Shown piece by piece: positions 38,790 through 47,407 of a stretch of 51,903 nucleotides of DNA (within the stretch, counting starts at the first letter, position 1; every line of letters begins with the position of its first letter). The stretch lies in the NCBI GenBank assembly GCA_041691295.1, contig JBEPVA010000003.1, positions 1 to 51,903 on the forward strand. The letters are read 5' to 3'. The translations under genes were made by a program, and so were the position numbers. The notes beneath the pieces are model-generated. The model worked only from the letters and a program-made list of their open reading frames with translations, made no database searches and was not told the DNA's origin. This DNA comes from DATEHG01 sp041691295. GTDB lineage: Bacteria > Gemmatimonadota > Gemmatimonadetes > Gemmatimonadales > GWC2-71-9.

Positions 38790-39038
38790 TCAGCCCTGCT
38801 CCTTGGTCTTCAGCTGGGCATCATTCTCGGCCAGAAAGGCCCGGATCTGGTCTTCCATGTCGAGCAGCTTGGTCCACTGCTCCTTGTACAGGGTCACCGG
38901 AAAGCGGCCGAGTCCGTAGACTGACAGCCCGCCCTTCTCGCTGACCTTGAGTGAGGTGCCCTTGGCGGCGCCCTTCTTGAGGGACGCATTCTCCAGCCGC
39001 AACTTTTCCAGCTCTGCCTTCATATCTTCGTCTGACAC
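38790..39038 (-). CDS. small conserved protein with coiled-coil start
   Basis: The 82-residue product begins with a short heptad helix (MKAELEKLRLENASLKKG), followed by a compact conserved part LKVSEKGGLSVYGLGRFPVTLYKEQWTKLLD. This KGGxSVYGLGRFPVTLYKEQW word recurs in small proteins of many bacteria; its function is unknown. I prefer GTG 39038 because GAGG stands exactly 6 nt upstream; TTG 39044 would overlap that site. Confidence 0.78.
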   Translation of the reverse strand: MSDEDMKAELEKLRLENASLKKGAAKGTSLKVSEKGGLSVYGLGRFPVTLYKEQWTKLLDMEDQIRAFLAENDAQLKTKEQG

Positions 39039-39052
39039 TGGCAACCTCGTTG

Positions 39053-39158
39053 AAAAGTCGTTGGTGGTTGGTCACGGGACGAAAGGCGACCCTGTTCGAT
39101 GAAACTCAGGGGAGTTTCAACCCGCGTCCCGCTCGTCTCTCGTCTCTCATCTCTACCA
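39053..39158. repeat. two heptamer arrays and a hairpin between minus-strand genes
   Basis: AAAAGTC, GTTGGTG, GTTGGTC lie at 39053-39073. A perfect 8-bp hairpin TGAAACTC/GAGTTTCA lies at 39100-39119. CGTCTCT, CGTCTCT, CATCTCT lie at about 39133-39153, where the TAG of the next gene is inside the last unit. Confidence 0.75.
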
Positions 39159-40547
39159 CGTCACTCCCTTGAGCAGATCTTCGGTCGGCACTTCCTCGAA
39201 ATGCGGATCGTTGTGGATCAACGACTGGGCGTACGCATTGCTCACCGTGCCCTGCGCCCCGGTCCTGGTATCAGTGATGGCGGTGCGGTCGAGCAGGTAG
39301 TTGTCGAACGCCTGATTGCGCTTGCCTTGTGAATCGCCAGCAGCGGCCCGGTCCGCGCTGGCCTGATCCAGCGACTTCATATGCGCGTCGAAGGCCTGGT
39401 TGCGGGCCTGGTTGAGCTGCTGGCTGGCATCAAAGGCGGCCTTCTGACGCGCCAGTGCGGCCTGATCCTGACCCTGCATGGCCTGGCCGTTCTGCCGGAA
39501 GCTGTACCGGATCGCCTTCATGGTGGCCTGATACTTCGGCATTTCACCCCTCGGAACGATGAAGGCGAACACCACCAGCCCCCAGTTGCCCTGCTGGTCG
39601 GGCTTGCCCATCTCATACTCGTGCACCGTGATGTCCCGCACGCCCTGGCCGTCGTGCAGATCGACGTCGCCGTTGAGCACGGCGAAGGGAAACCCGTCCG
39701 GCCCCTTCTGCTGGTCCACACTGGCGATGTTGATGGCGGGCGGCTCGCGATGCTGCTTCTGGGCCATCTGATTGACCGCCGACAGGTACGATTGCGTAGG
39801 GTCCATGCCGTACTGGACGGCGACCATACTGCCCGGCATTCCCATGGTCCGTATCATCTGTTGGGCCGCGGGATAGCGCGGATCCACGGCGTTAAAGGTT
39901 CGGGACAACACCACCTGTTCACCCCGGGGCCCCCGGGCAATGGCCCCGCCATGGGCGGACTCCACGATGCGCCATCCGGCCGGCAGGCCGACGCTACCGG
40001 TGCCGTCGGGAAATGGAGTGAACTGCAGCGGTTCCGCCGTCCCGGTGGCCGCCATTGCAGGCGCCCTGGGCGCCGCACCCGTGGCCTGCTTTACTGACGC
40101 GGGATTCTCCGCCGCCGGCGATCCGCCAGTGATGCCATTCAGCCGATGCAGCATCTGGCCAGCGGTGGTCGGGAAACGCTTCGAGATATCGTAGATCACC
40201 GCCGCGGTGCCGTGGCCCCCTTTGGGCTCGGAGAGAATAATCATCCCTGATACCGGACCGCCGCCCGGCGCGCCGGTCCTGGTGTCCCAGAACGCCGCCA
40301 GCGATTCGCCCGTCTTATTGCGCAGCACCCGCCCCACCTTTGGCGAATCACCGAATTTCTGGTGGATCCGGCCCAGCATATCCGCGATCACCGCCCGCTC
40401 CGACGCCCCCTCGGCGATCGGGCCGTAGACGTACTGACCGCCGCCGGGATTGTCGACCATGGTGATCGACCCCTGGGCTGCCGCCGCAGCCGGTATCAGC
40501 AGGCCGAGCCAGAGTCCTGCGGCATATCGGATGGAGTGCTGGCGCAC
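39153..40547 (-). CDS. large secreted protein of unknown function
   Basis: The 464-residue protein starts at GTG 40547 (GAGG 5 nt upstream) with a signal peptide (GLWLGLLIPAAAAAQ). Its N-terminal part (about 30-130) reads like a pathogenicity-locus-type mixed alpha/beta domain (RVLRNKTGESLAAFWDT). A linker leads to a second domain (about 165-345: LPAGWRIVESAHGGAIARGP, GNWGLVVFAFIVPRGEMPKY). The tail is a Gln-, Ala- and Asp-rich helix (QKAAFDASQQLNQARNQAFD). No named family is recognised. It is probably periplasmic or exported. Confidence 0.75.
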   Translation of the reverse strand: MRQHSIRYAAGLWLGLLIPAAAAAQGSITMVDNPGGGQYVYGPIAEGASERAVIADMLGRIHQKFGDSPKVGRVLRNKTGESLAAFWDTRTGAPGGGPVSGMIILSEPKGGHGTAAVIYDISKRFPTTAGQMLHRLNGITGGSPAAENPASVKQATGAAPRAPAMAATGTAEPLQFTPFPDGTGSVGLPAGWRIVESAHGGAIARGPRGEQVVLSRTFNAVDPRYPAAQQMIRTMGMPGSMVAVQYGMDPTQSYLSAVNQMAQKQHREPPAINIASVDQQKGPDGFPFAVLNGDVDLHDGQGVRDITVHEYEMGKPDQQGNWGLVVFAFIVPRGEMPKYQATMKAIRYSFRQNGQAMQGQDQAALARQKAAFDASQQLNQARNQAFDAHMKSLDQASADRAAAGDSQGKRNQAFDNYLLDRTAITDTRTGAQGTVSNAYAQSLIHNDPHFEEVPTEDLLKGVTW

Positions 40548-40696
40548 GGGAACCTCGCGGAGGACGGATAGGGATCTGGGCCTGGGAACAGATGCAACTT
40601 AGGGACGAAGGGGCGGAAAGGGGAACCGGAAAATGGCGGCTGCGGTGTCGGAAATTGCGGCGGCGTGCCCAAGCGAGCCCCTAATCCGGACCAGCA

Positions 40697-40818
40697 AGAT
40701 TGCTCCGGTCGCTGCGCTTCCTCGCAATGACGTGCGGCGGAAATCAGGAGCCGGCCCCGGAGGTGCCGGCCACCTCGTCGTTGCGAGACGGCGGTGCCGC
40801 CGCCGGCGAAGCAACCGG
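40697..40818. repeat. palindromic CGTCATTGCGAGG-type intergenic element
   Basis: The left arm AGATTGCTCCGGTCGCTGCG … CGCAATGACG (40697-40732) and the right arm CGTCGTTGCGAGACGG … GAAGCAACCG (40776-40817) are inverted copies of the repeat written CGTCATTGCGAGG … GAAGCAATC. That repeat is known from many bacterial genomes. A GCCGGCC dyad sits between them. A partial copy, GTCATTGCGAGGAGGCGGC, recurs at 47088-47106. The remainder of the 40548-40963 gap has no gene; a heptamer array (TTGACTC, GCGTCTC, TCGACTC, TCTTCTC, TCGACTC) fills 40920-40957. Confidence 0.7.
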
Positions 40819-40919
40819 CTCGGCCGAACGCGTAAGTAGCCTGGCGAACCCGGCGGGCAACGAAAGGTTACCGTGCACAACCGCGGCAGCCGAGTTATTC
40901 CTGCCTCTCAGCTCCTATC

Positions 40920-40960
40920 TCTTGACTCGCGTCTCTCGACTCTCTTCTCTCGACTCCCAC
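40920..40960. repeat. TCGACTC-type heptamer array
   Basis: Five in-register seven-base units abut the 3' end of the minus-strand membrane gene. Confidence 0.8.
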
Positions 40961-40963
40961 CGC

Positions 40964-42103
40964 CTACGGCTTAAGGCTCACCTGCACCCCCGCCCCCAGC
41001 CAGCACACGACTCCGCCGCCCACCACCCAGTTCCGCCACCCCTGCGTCGAGCCGAGCAGCACGGCGCTGCCGAGCAGGGTGAACTCCGACGCGGCGCGCA
41101 CGAAGGCGTGATTGTCCTGCCAGACCGGGATCCCCAGTGAAAACAGCATCAGGGCATACAACCCCCAGCTCCACGCTTCCCATCGAGACACCTGGCTCAG
41201 TCGGATCGAAGCGATCACCGTCGTGGCAAGGACGACCGTCATCACCAGCGCCAGTACCCATGGCCAGTGCCAGTGCATCAACCCACCCGGGGCCGCTCGG
41301 CCGAATCCCAGCAACGGAAATCCGATGATTCCACCCGCCGCGGCCAACGGCTGCCCCTGCCAGTTGTGCCAGAGCCATGCGTGCCAGACCAGGTAGACGG
41401 CGATGGGAAGTCCGGCGACATACCAGGTATGACGGCGCAGACGGGTTCGGTCGCCCACCAGGTCGGCGAGTCCGATGCCCACCGCCACCAGCAGCGCCGG
41501 CTCCTTGGTCAGCACCGCAAGGCTGAGCAGCAGCGCGGCGACCGGATATTTCAGCCGCCGCAGGCAGAGCAACGCGGCCAGGATCAAGGTGCACTCGACG
41601 ATTTCGGACAGGTCGCGCGAGAGGGAAGTGACAAATCCGACGTAGCAGGGAAAGATCAGTCCCCAGAGCGCATGGCGGCCGAGTGCCTGGGCATACACGC
41701 CTCCGAGCCAGCCCAGCAGGCAGATGGCAATGAAGTTGACGGACAGCATCGCGACCGGGATTAGCGGTACCCGGCCCAGCGACGCCACGCGCACCAGCAG
41801 CGGATACAGAATCCGCTGCTGCCGGTAGGCCGGCGCATCGAGCACGATCCCGGCATCGATTCGCTGGTCCGTGAACGGCGTCCGGGCCAGGCGATAGTAG
41901 TACTGACCGTCGTACCCCGGCTGGTCGTCCAGCACCGCGAACCCGGCAGGCAACGAGTCTCGATTGACCACTGGCAGTCCAGCCATGACCGGCCTGCTCG
42001 TGTTCCACTGCTCCCGGCTCTGCAGGACGAGCAGGAACGCCGCATACAGGAATGCGGTCGCGGCCAGGGTGGCCACCGGGCGGTTCAATTGACTGAATGA
42101 CAA
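40964..42103 (-). CDS. GT-C-like polytopic membrane protein (GYDGQYYYR motif)
   Basis: The 379-residue protein has about nine or ten membrane helices. The first extracytoplasmic loop reads LDDQPGYDGQYYYRLARTPF. This YDGQxYYR word is typical of cell-surface glycopolymer/GT-C-type membrane proteins (for example the AZOBR_p60025 family), where the Asp is thought to be catalytic. The substrate is presumably lipid-linked sugar. The start at TTG 42103 has no ribosome site and may be a few codons off. Confidence 0.72.
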   Translation of the reverse strand: MSFSQLNRPVATLAATAFLYAAFLLVLQSREQWNTSRPVMAGLPVVNRDSLPAGFAVLDDQPGYDGQYYYRLARTPFTDQRIDAGIVLDAPAYRQQRILYPLLVRVASLGRVPLIPVAMLSVNFIAICLLGWLGGVYAQALGRHALWGLIFPCYVGFVTSLSRDLSEIVECTLILAALLCLRRLKYPVAALLLSLAVLTKEPALLVAVGIGLADLVGDRTRLRRHTWYVAGLPIAVYLVWHAWLWHNWQGQPLAAAGGIIGFPLLGFGRAAPGGLMHWHWPWVLALVMTVVLATTVIASIRLSQVSRWEAWSWGLYALMLFSLGIPVWQDNHAFVRAASEFTLLGSAVLLGSTQGWRNWVVGGGVVCWLGAGVQVSLKP

Positions 42104-42208
42104 GGTGATGGCAAAGCTAGGCGAGTCAGACGGTCAGCGCGAAAATCCTGACAACATCTTGATGTCCCGCTCCCTACCTTTACGGGGTCCTCAATCGGAT
42201 CGGATCGG

Positions 42209-43045
42209 ATGGAAAAGGCGTCGCTCGACTCACGGCATGCGGGAGAGTTGCTGACCCCGCTGGCCCGGTACGGCCGGACGGCGGTGATCATGGCCGCGAT
42301 CACCGGTGCCGGACTGCTGCTCCGCGCCAGCCTCAATCCCACCGACCTTGCCATGCTGGTGCTGCTGGGCATCGTGGTGGTGGCTGCCCGCTACGGCCGA
42401 GGCCCCGCTGTGGCAGCCAGCCTGTTTGGCATTCTGGCCTACGACTTCCTCTTCGTCCCGCCGTACTACACCCTCGATGTCACGGACAAATCCTATTTCC
42501 TGACCTTTGGCGTGATGCTGGTCGTGGCGCTGACCCTGACAGGGTTGACGGCCAGGATTCGAGAGCAGGCCGAGGAGGCGCTCCTCCGGGCCGAGCGGTC
42601 GGAAGCGCTGATGGCGCTGAGCGATGAGTTCGGCGGTGGGGTGGACCGCGGAACCATTCTCGAAATCGCCGCGCGGCACATCGGACGGTCCGGGGGCGGA
42701 TCCGCCACGATCGTGCTGACCGACGAGCTCGAACTCGATCACGGCATTCCGCGCTGGCCCGAGGTCCCGGCCCTGCAGGATATCTCTACCCGGGTGGCCG
42801 CGGGCTGGAGCTGGCAGAATCGGGAGGCCGCCGGCTCCGGCACCTCCCACGGCGCCGACGCCGATGGGCTGGTGGTGCCCCTCCGCTCCTCGTCGCGGGT
42901 GTTGGGAATCGTGGTGCTCAGGCCCGAACCGTCCGACCGCCGGGTGACGGATGCCGAGCGCGCCACGGCTCAGTTGCTGGCCGATCAGACGGCGCTGGCC
43001 CTCGAGCTGGCGGCCCACCGAGCGGAGGTGGAGGACCGCGTCTAG
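42209..43045 (+). CDS. KdpD-like sensor module (DUF4118 + GAF) lacking the kinase domain
   Basis: The 278-residue protein starts with the four-helix DUF4118 membrane domain of KdpD (TDLAMLVLLGIVVVAARYGRGPAVAASLFGILAYDFLFVPPYYTLDV). A GAF domain follows (about 130-275: LEIAARHIGRSGGGSATIVL, GLVVPLRSSSRVLGIVVLRP, TAQLLADQTALALELAAHR). In full KdpD the next part is the histidine-kinase core; here the frame stops at once (AEVEDRV). It also lacks the N-terminal KdpD/Usp part. It lies 64 nt upstream of a Ser/Thr kinase on the same strand, so the two may be linked in function. ACATC-TT-GATGT, a perfect dyad at about 42155, may be an operator. Confidence 0.83.
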   Translation: MEKASLDSRHAGELLTPLARYGRTAVIMAAITGAGLLLRASLNPTDLAMLVLLGIVVVAARYGRGPAVAASLFGILAYDFLFVPPYYTLDVTDKSYFLTFGVMLVVALTLTGLTARIREQAEEALLRAERSEALMALSDEFGGGVDRGTILEIAARHIGRSGGGSATIVLTDELELDHGIPRWPEVPALQDISTRVAAGWSWQNREAAGSGTSHGADADGLVVPLRSSSRVLGIVVLRPEPSDRRVTDAERATAQLLADQTALALELAAHRAEVEDRV

Positions 43046-43109
43046 CCCCTCACTGGCACCCCCCGCCGCGAGAGTCCATCTTACTGTCCTCCCCACTCCT
43101 GGTTCCCCC

Positions 43110-45842
43110 TTGGACGACGCGTTCGACCGCCTGAAGACGGCACTGGCCGGCAGCTACGCTCTGGAGCGTGAGCTCGGCCATGGCGGCATGGCGACGGTCT
43201 ACCTGGCCCAGGACCTCAAGCACCGCCGCCGGGTGGCCATCAAGGTGCTGCGGCCGGAGCTGGCCAGCGCCCTCGGCCCCGAACGTTTCTTCCACGAAAT
43301 CGAAGTCGCCGCCCGGTTGCAGCATCCGCATATCGTCGGGGTGCTCGACTCCGGGCGGACAGGTGGGTCGGGGTCAGGAGTCGAGGGTCAAGGGTCGAAG
43401 AATGAGGCGGAGGCCAGCTCGACCCTCGACCCGGGACTCTCGACCTTTTTCTACTACGTCATGCCCTACGTCGAGGGCGAGACGCTGCGGGACCGGCTGA
43501 CCCGGTCGGGCGAGCTGTCGGTGCAGGAAGCAGTACGGATCCTGACTGAGGTCGCGGATGCCCTGGGCTACGCCCACCGCCAGGGTGTGGTCCACCGCGA
43601 CATGAAGCCCGACAACGTGATGATGTCCGAGCGTCACGCACTGGTGATGGACTTCGGCGTCGCCAAGGCGATCTCGGAGGCCAATCGCGGTCACAATCTG
43701 ACCACAGTCGGCATGGCGCTCGGCACGCCGGCCTACATGGCGCCCGAACAGGCGGCCGCGGATCCCAGTCTTGACCACCGGGTCGATATCTACGCTCTCG
43801 GTGTCATGGGCTACGAACTGCTGACCGGGCGGCCACCGTTCAGCGGCATGTCGGCCCAGCAGATTCTGGCCGCTCAGGTGACCCAGGCGCCCGAGCCGCT
43901 GCTGGCCCGACGGCCGTCGTGTCCGCCGGCGTTGGCGGCCGCCATTATGAAATGCCTCGAGAAGCGGGCCTCCGATCGCTGGCAATCGGCCGAGGAGCTG
44001 CTGCATCAGCTGGAGGGATTGGGAACGCCGACTGGCGGAACCACCCCGACCACGGCAGTCCCTGCATTCACCGCCCCGATCCCCGCGGCCGCGTCTTCGA
44101 GCCCGCGACTGTCCGCCCTCTGGCAGCGAAGCGGCTACCTCGGCCTCGGCGTGGTGCTGGCGCTGCTGGTGGCGTGGGGCGTGATGCGGCCACGGGGCGG
44201 CGCGGTCGCCGGCGGACTCAAGCGCGTCGTGGTGCTGCCGTTCGAGAACCAGGGCGATTCGAGCCGCCAGTACTTCGCCAACGGCGTCACCGAGGCGATT
44301 ACCTCGCAGCTCGCCGGAATCGCCGGAATCAGCGTCATTCCCCGCAGCACCGCGGCCCGCTATCGCGGCACCACCAAGAGCCTGGCCGAGATCGGCAAGG
44401 AGCTGGGGGTGACGTACGTGCTCGAGGGAACAGTGCAGTTCGAGGAGGTCAAGGACAGCGCGGCCAGAGTCCGGGTCAGCCCGGAATTGATCCGGGTGTC
44501 CGACACCAGCAGCGTCTGGGCTCACGGCTACGACGCGCAGCTGGCCAGTGTCTTCCAGGTCTATTCCAACGTGGCCACCGAGGTGGCCCGGTCCCTCGAA
44601 GTGGCCCTGAACGATCCGGAAAAGCAGGCGCTGGCGGTACGGCCGACCACCAACGCTGAGGCGTACGATCTCTATCTCCGGGCCAACGACTATCTCAATC
44701 GCGGCCTGGCCGTCACCAATTTCACCAATGCCATTCCAATGCTGCGGCGGGCGGTGACGCTGGATCCCGATTTTGCGCTGGCCTGGGGCCGGCTCTCCGA
44801 GGCACTGGGGCTGTCCCACTGGCTGTACATCAACCGAACCCAGGCAGCGATTGACGAAGCGGCCACCGCGGCCGACAAGGCGCTGGCACTGCAGCCCGAC
44901 CTGCCGGAGGCCCACCGCGCGATGGGCAGTCTGTACTATCGCCGCCGCGAGTATGACCAGGCGCTGGCGGAGTTTGCCAAGGTCGAGCAGCGGCAGCCCA
45001 ACAGCGCAGACCTGCACTCGGTGATCGGGTACGTCTACCGCCGGCAGGGAAAATGGGAGGAGTCGCTGGCCGAATTCCGCAAACGGATCGCACTCGATCC
45101 AGGGGCGCCGCTCGGGTTCAACGACGTGGGAGAGACGCTGAATCTGATGCGGCGCTACCCCGAGGCAATCGCAGTGCTGCAGCACTGCATCGACATCGCT
45201 CCCGACGAGCCGGATTGCTACTCATGGCTGGCCAGCGTGCAGACCCGACAGGACTCGGCCCTGGGACCGGCTCAGGCGACGCTCAAACGCGCCCTGAGCC
45301 GGATGAGCGCTAACCGGTTTGGCGGAGTGCTTGAGACCGGCGCCTGGATCGTGTCCACAGACGATTCACTGCGACGGGCATTCCTGGCCACCACTTCGGT
45401 CGGATTCGGGCGCACCAGCGCCGATTACTACCAGTTCCGCGGCGACCTGCTCCGGCTGAGCGGGCATACCGCCCAGGGCCGGGTCTACTACGACTCGGCG
45501 CTGGCGGTGCTCACGGTCAACCTCAAGGCGCTGCCCTATGACTATGGCTGGCACCAGCGGATGGGTCAGGTGCTCTGGAAGCTCGGGCGCCAGGCCGAGG
45601 CACTGCCTGAGGGCCGTCGGGGAGTCGAGATGATGCCGCTCTCGCTGGATGTCTACTTCGGCGGGGACGCCATCATCGACCTGGCCCGGATCTATGCGGC
45701 CGGCGGCCAGGCCAAAGAGGCGGTAGAGCAGTTGAAGGTGGCGCTGGCCATGCCGTCCAGGATCTCGGTCAACCAGCTGAAGAACCAGCCTGACTGGGAC
45801 CCGATCCGGAACGATCCCGAGTTCAAGAAGCTGCTGCAGTAG
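43110..45842 (+). CDS. Ser/Thr kinase with membrane helix, TolB/FlgO-like domain and TPRs; kinase domain carries a repeat-derived insert
   Basis: The 910-residue protein reads kinase (about 16-285; LGHGGMATVYLA, K45, VVHRDMKPDNVMM with D164, MDFGVAKA with D181, GTPAYMAPEQ), a transmembrane helix (about 347-367), a domain with RVVVLPFENQGDSSRQYFANGVTE and YVLEGTVQFEEVKDSAARVRV as in TolB-like/adenylate-cyclase-associated proteins, and then about eight TPRs. This architecture is very common in Gemmatimonadota. Between beta4 (GVLDSG) and beta5 (FFYYVMPYVEGE), where relatives have about five residues, there are about 30 Gly/Ser/Glu-rich residues encoded by an inverted heptamer repeat. The TTG start at 43110 gives the standard N-terminus, but no ribosome site is seen. 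Confidence 0.9.
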   Translation: MDDAFDRLKTALAGSYALERELGHGGMATVYLAQDLKHRRRVAIKVLRPELASALGPERFFHEIEVAARLQHPHIVGVLDSGRTGGSGSGVEGQGSKNEAEASSTLDPGLSTFFYYVMPYVEGETLRDRLTRSGELSVQEAVRILTEVADALGYAHRQGVVHRDMKPDNVMMSERHALVMDFGVAKAISEANRGHNLTTVGMALGTPAYMAPEQAAADPSLDHRVDIYALGVMGYELLTGRPPFSGMSAQQILAAQVTQAPEPLLARRPSCPPALAAAIMKCLEKRASDRWQSAEELLHQLEGLGTPTGGTTPTTAVPAFTAPIPAAASSSPRLSALWQRSGYLGLGVVLALLVAWGVMRPRGGAVAGGLKRVVVLPFENQGDSSRQYFANGVTEAITSQLAGIAGISVIPRSTAARYRGTTKSLAEIGKELGVTYVLEGTVQFEEVKDSAARVRVSPELIRVSDTSSVWAHGYDAQLASVFQVYSNVATEVARSLEVALNDPEKQALAVRPTTNAEAYDLYLRANDYLNRGLAVTNFTNAIPMLRRAVTLDPDFALAWGRLSEALGLSHWLYINRTQAAIDEAATAADKALALQPDLPEAHRAMGSLYYRRREYDQALAEFAKVEQRQPNSADLHSVIGYVYRRQGKWEESLAEFRKRIALDPGAPLGFNDVGETLNLMRRYPEAIAVLQHCIDIAPDEPDCYSWLASVQTRQDSALGPAQATLKRALSRMSANRFGGVLETGAWIVSTDDSLRRAFLATTSVGFGRTSADYYQFRGDLLRLSGHTAQGRVYYDSALAVLTVNLKALPYDYGWHQRMGQVLWKLGRQAEALPEGRRGVEMMPLSLDVYFGGDAIIDLARIYAAGGQAKEAVEQLKVALAMPSRISVNQLKNQPDWDPIRNDPEFKKLLQ
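43356..43445 (+). repeat. in-frame palindromic heptamer element inside the kinase gene
   Basis: The arms 43378-43398 (units GAGTCGA, GGGTCAA, GGGTCGA) and 43419-43439 (TCGACCC, TCGACCC, GGGACTC) are inverted copies with 18 of 21 positions matching, around a 20-nt loop. The extra DNA is about 90 bp, a multiple of three, and contains no stop. Confidence 0.8.
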
Positions 45843-46075
45843 CAGGTCCTCCTCCCGGCATTGCCATTCGCAGCAACCATCTGCCCGCCTGGCGTGTCTC
45901 TATAGCTGATTGGCATCTACAGCTGTTCGAGTTCGGGATCAGAAATCCCATAAGCGAACAATCCCGTCCTGCTGCAGTCGCGTTACTCCTTACAGGGCAA
46001 TGCATTAGAGATGTAGCAACAAGGCACGAGTCCTGCCTTTCCACTGGCATCCTCGATCTGGATCGATCCGAACTC

Positions 46076-47062
46076 ATGGCACCCTCGGCAACCTGGCAGG
46101 ATCTCGAGCCCAGCGACGCGACTCACTATCGCGCCTGCATCGCCGCGCTGGGTGGCGATCGGTTCGAGATCATCAACCTGCTGGGGGCCGGTGGCGGCGG
46201 GGCCGTGGTTCTTGCCAACGACCTCGAACGCAAGACCCGGGTGGCCATCAAGTGCCTGGGCCCCGACTACACCGGTTCGATCGAGACCCGCGAGCGGTTC
46301 CGCCGCGAGGCGCTCATTGCCACCCAGCTGCAGCACGCCAACATCGTCCCCTGTTTCGAGTTCACCTACCAGGGACGGTTTGCCATGGCGGTGATGCGGT
46401 ACATCCCCGGCCTTGCATTGAGCGAGCGTCTGCAGAAAGGTGAGCGGTTCTCCACCTCGGCCGTCCTATCCATGCTGATCAAGCTGGCCGATGCCCTGAG
46501 TCATACCCATGCCCGCGGAGTGATTCACCGCGACGTGAAGCCGGCCAACATCCTGCTGCAGGAGGGGGACAACTGGCCCTTCCTCACCGATTTCGGGATC
46601 GCGACGCTGCATACCTCGGAGCAGTCCAGGTCCGAGGTCCAGAAAGGGTACGGCACCCCCGCCTACATGTCCCCGGAGCAGGTGCTCTGCCAGTGGGATG
46701 CCGATCATCGGACGGATATCTACGCCCTCGGCGTGGTCGCCTTTCAGCTGCTGACCGGACGGCTGCCGTTCGAGGCCGGATCGTCGCTGGCCCAGGCGGC
46801 GCTCCGGACCGTGCGGGAAGCACCCTCGGTCCGATCGATTGCGCCGGAAGTCCCCGAGGCGCTCGCAGGGATCATCGAGAAGTGCATGGCGCGGGATCCC
46901 AAGCGGCGCTGGAAAAATGCGGCGGTGCTCCGGCTGGCATTGCTGCGGGTCCAGAACCGTGAGCGGCGGGCCCACCTGGCGCCGATGGAATGGTGCCGCG
47001 AGGTGCTGCATTCGTGGACCCTGCGGCCGGCCAAGGTGCGGGCGGTGGCGCGGATCGCGTAG
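46076..47062 (+). CDS. Ser/Thr protein kinase, catalytic domain only
   Basis: A 328-residue soluble Hanks-type kinase. It has the glycine-rich loop LLGAGGGGAVVLAN, K59 in RVAIKCLGP, IHRDVKPANILL (D153), LTDFGIATL (D172) and GTPAYMSPEQVLCQWDADHRTDIYALG. A short helical tail follows (about 285-328) with no membrane helix or sensor domain. The glycine loop has four consecutive Gly in place of the usual GGMA, which may affect nucleotide gripping. The 233-nt gap upstream (45843-46075) is noticeably lower in GC and probably holds its promoter, but I could not place one. Confidence 0.9.
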   Translation: MAPSATWQDLEPSDATHYRACIAALGGDRFEIINLLGAGGGGAVVLANDLERKTRVAIKCLGPDYTGSIETRERFRREALIATQLQHANIVPCFEFTYQGRFAMAVMRYIPGLALSERLQKGERFSTSAVLSMLIKLADALSHTHARGVIHRDVKPANILLQEGDNWPFLTDFGIATLHTSEQSRSEVQKGYGTPAYMSPEQVLCQWDADHRTDIYALGVVAFQLLTGRLPFEAGSSLAQAALRTVREAPSVRSIAPEVPEALAGIIEKCMARDPKRRWKNAAVLRLALLRVQNRERRAHLAPMEWCREVLHSWTLRPAKVRAVARIA

Positions 47063-47135
47063 AGGCAGACTTCAGGAATGAGTTTCTGTCATTGCGAGGA
47101 GGCGGCATGGCCGCGGTGGTCCTCTCCCCTGTCCC

Positions 47136-47355
47136 CTCCCCGCTTCGCAGGGAGGGGGACTCATTCCGAAGATTCCAACTTCAATAGCGCGCCTGAATGG
47201 GTGCTCAGTCGCACTCCTAATGATCTAGCTAGTCCGCTGGCCCGCCCCCTCTTCCCCTCCGCTTCGCAGGGTGGCGGATGCATTCCGCGATCCTCTTCCC
47301 TAACCCCTCCCAGCTTCGCAGGAAGGGGGACGCATTCCGCGAATTCCCGCTTCAG
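47136..47355. repeat. three direct copies of a CTTCGCAGG … CATTCCG unit
   Basis: Each unit has a CCCCTCC-type strand, CGCTTCGCAGG or CAGCTTCGCAGG as loop, a G-rich strand, then GACTCATTCCG, GATGCATTCCG or GACGCATTCCG and a C/T-rich tail. The unit folds into a short hairpin. It fills most of the 47063-47407 gap, which otherwise contains a partial GTCATTGCGAGG repeat and no gene. Confidence 0.7.
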
Positions 47356-47407
47356 TCCTGCGGTATCATGGTTATGTCAGACGACTTTGACATGAGCATA
47401 CTACGGG

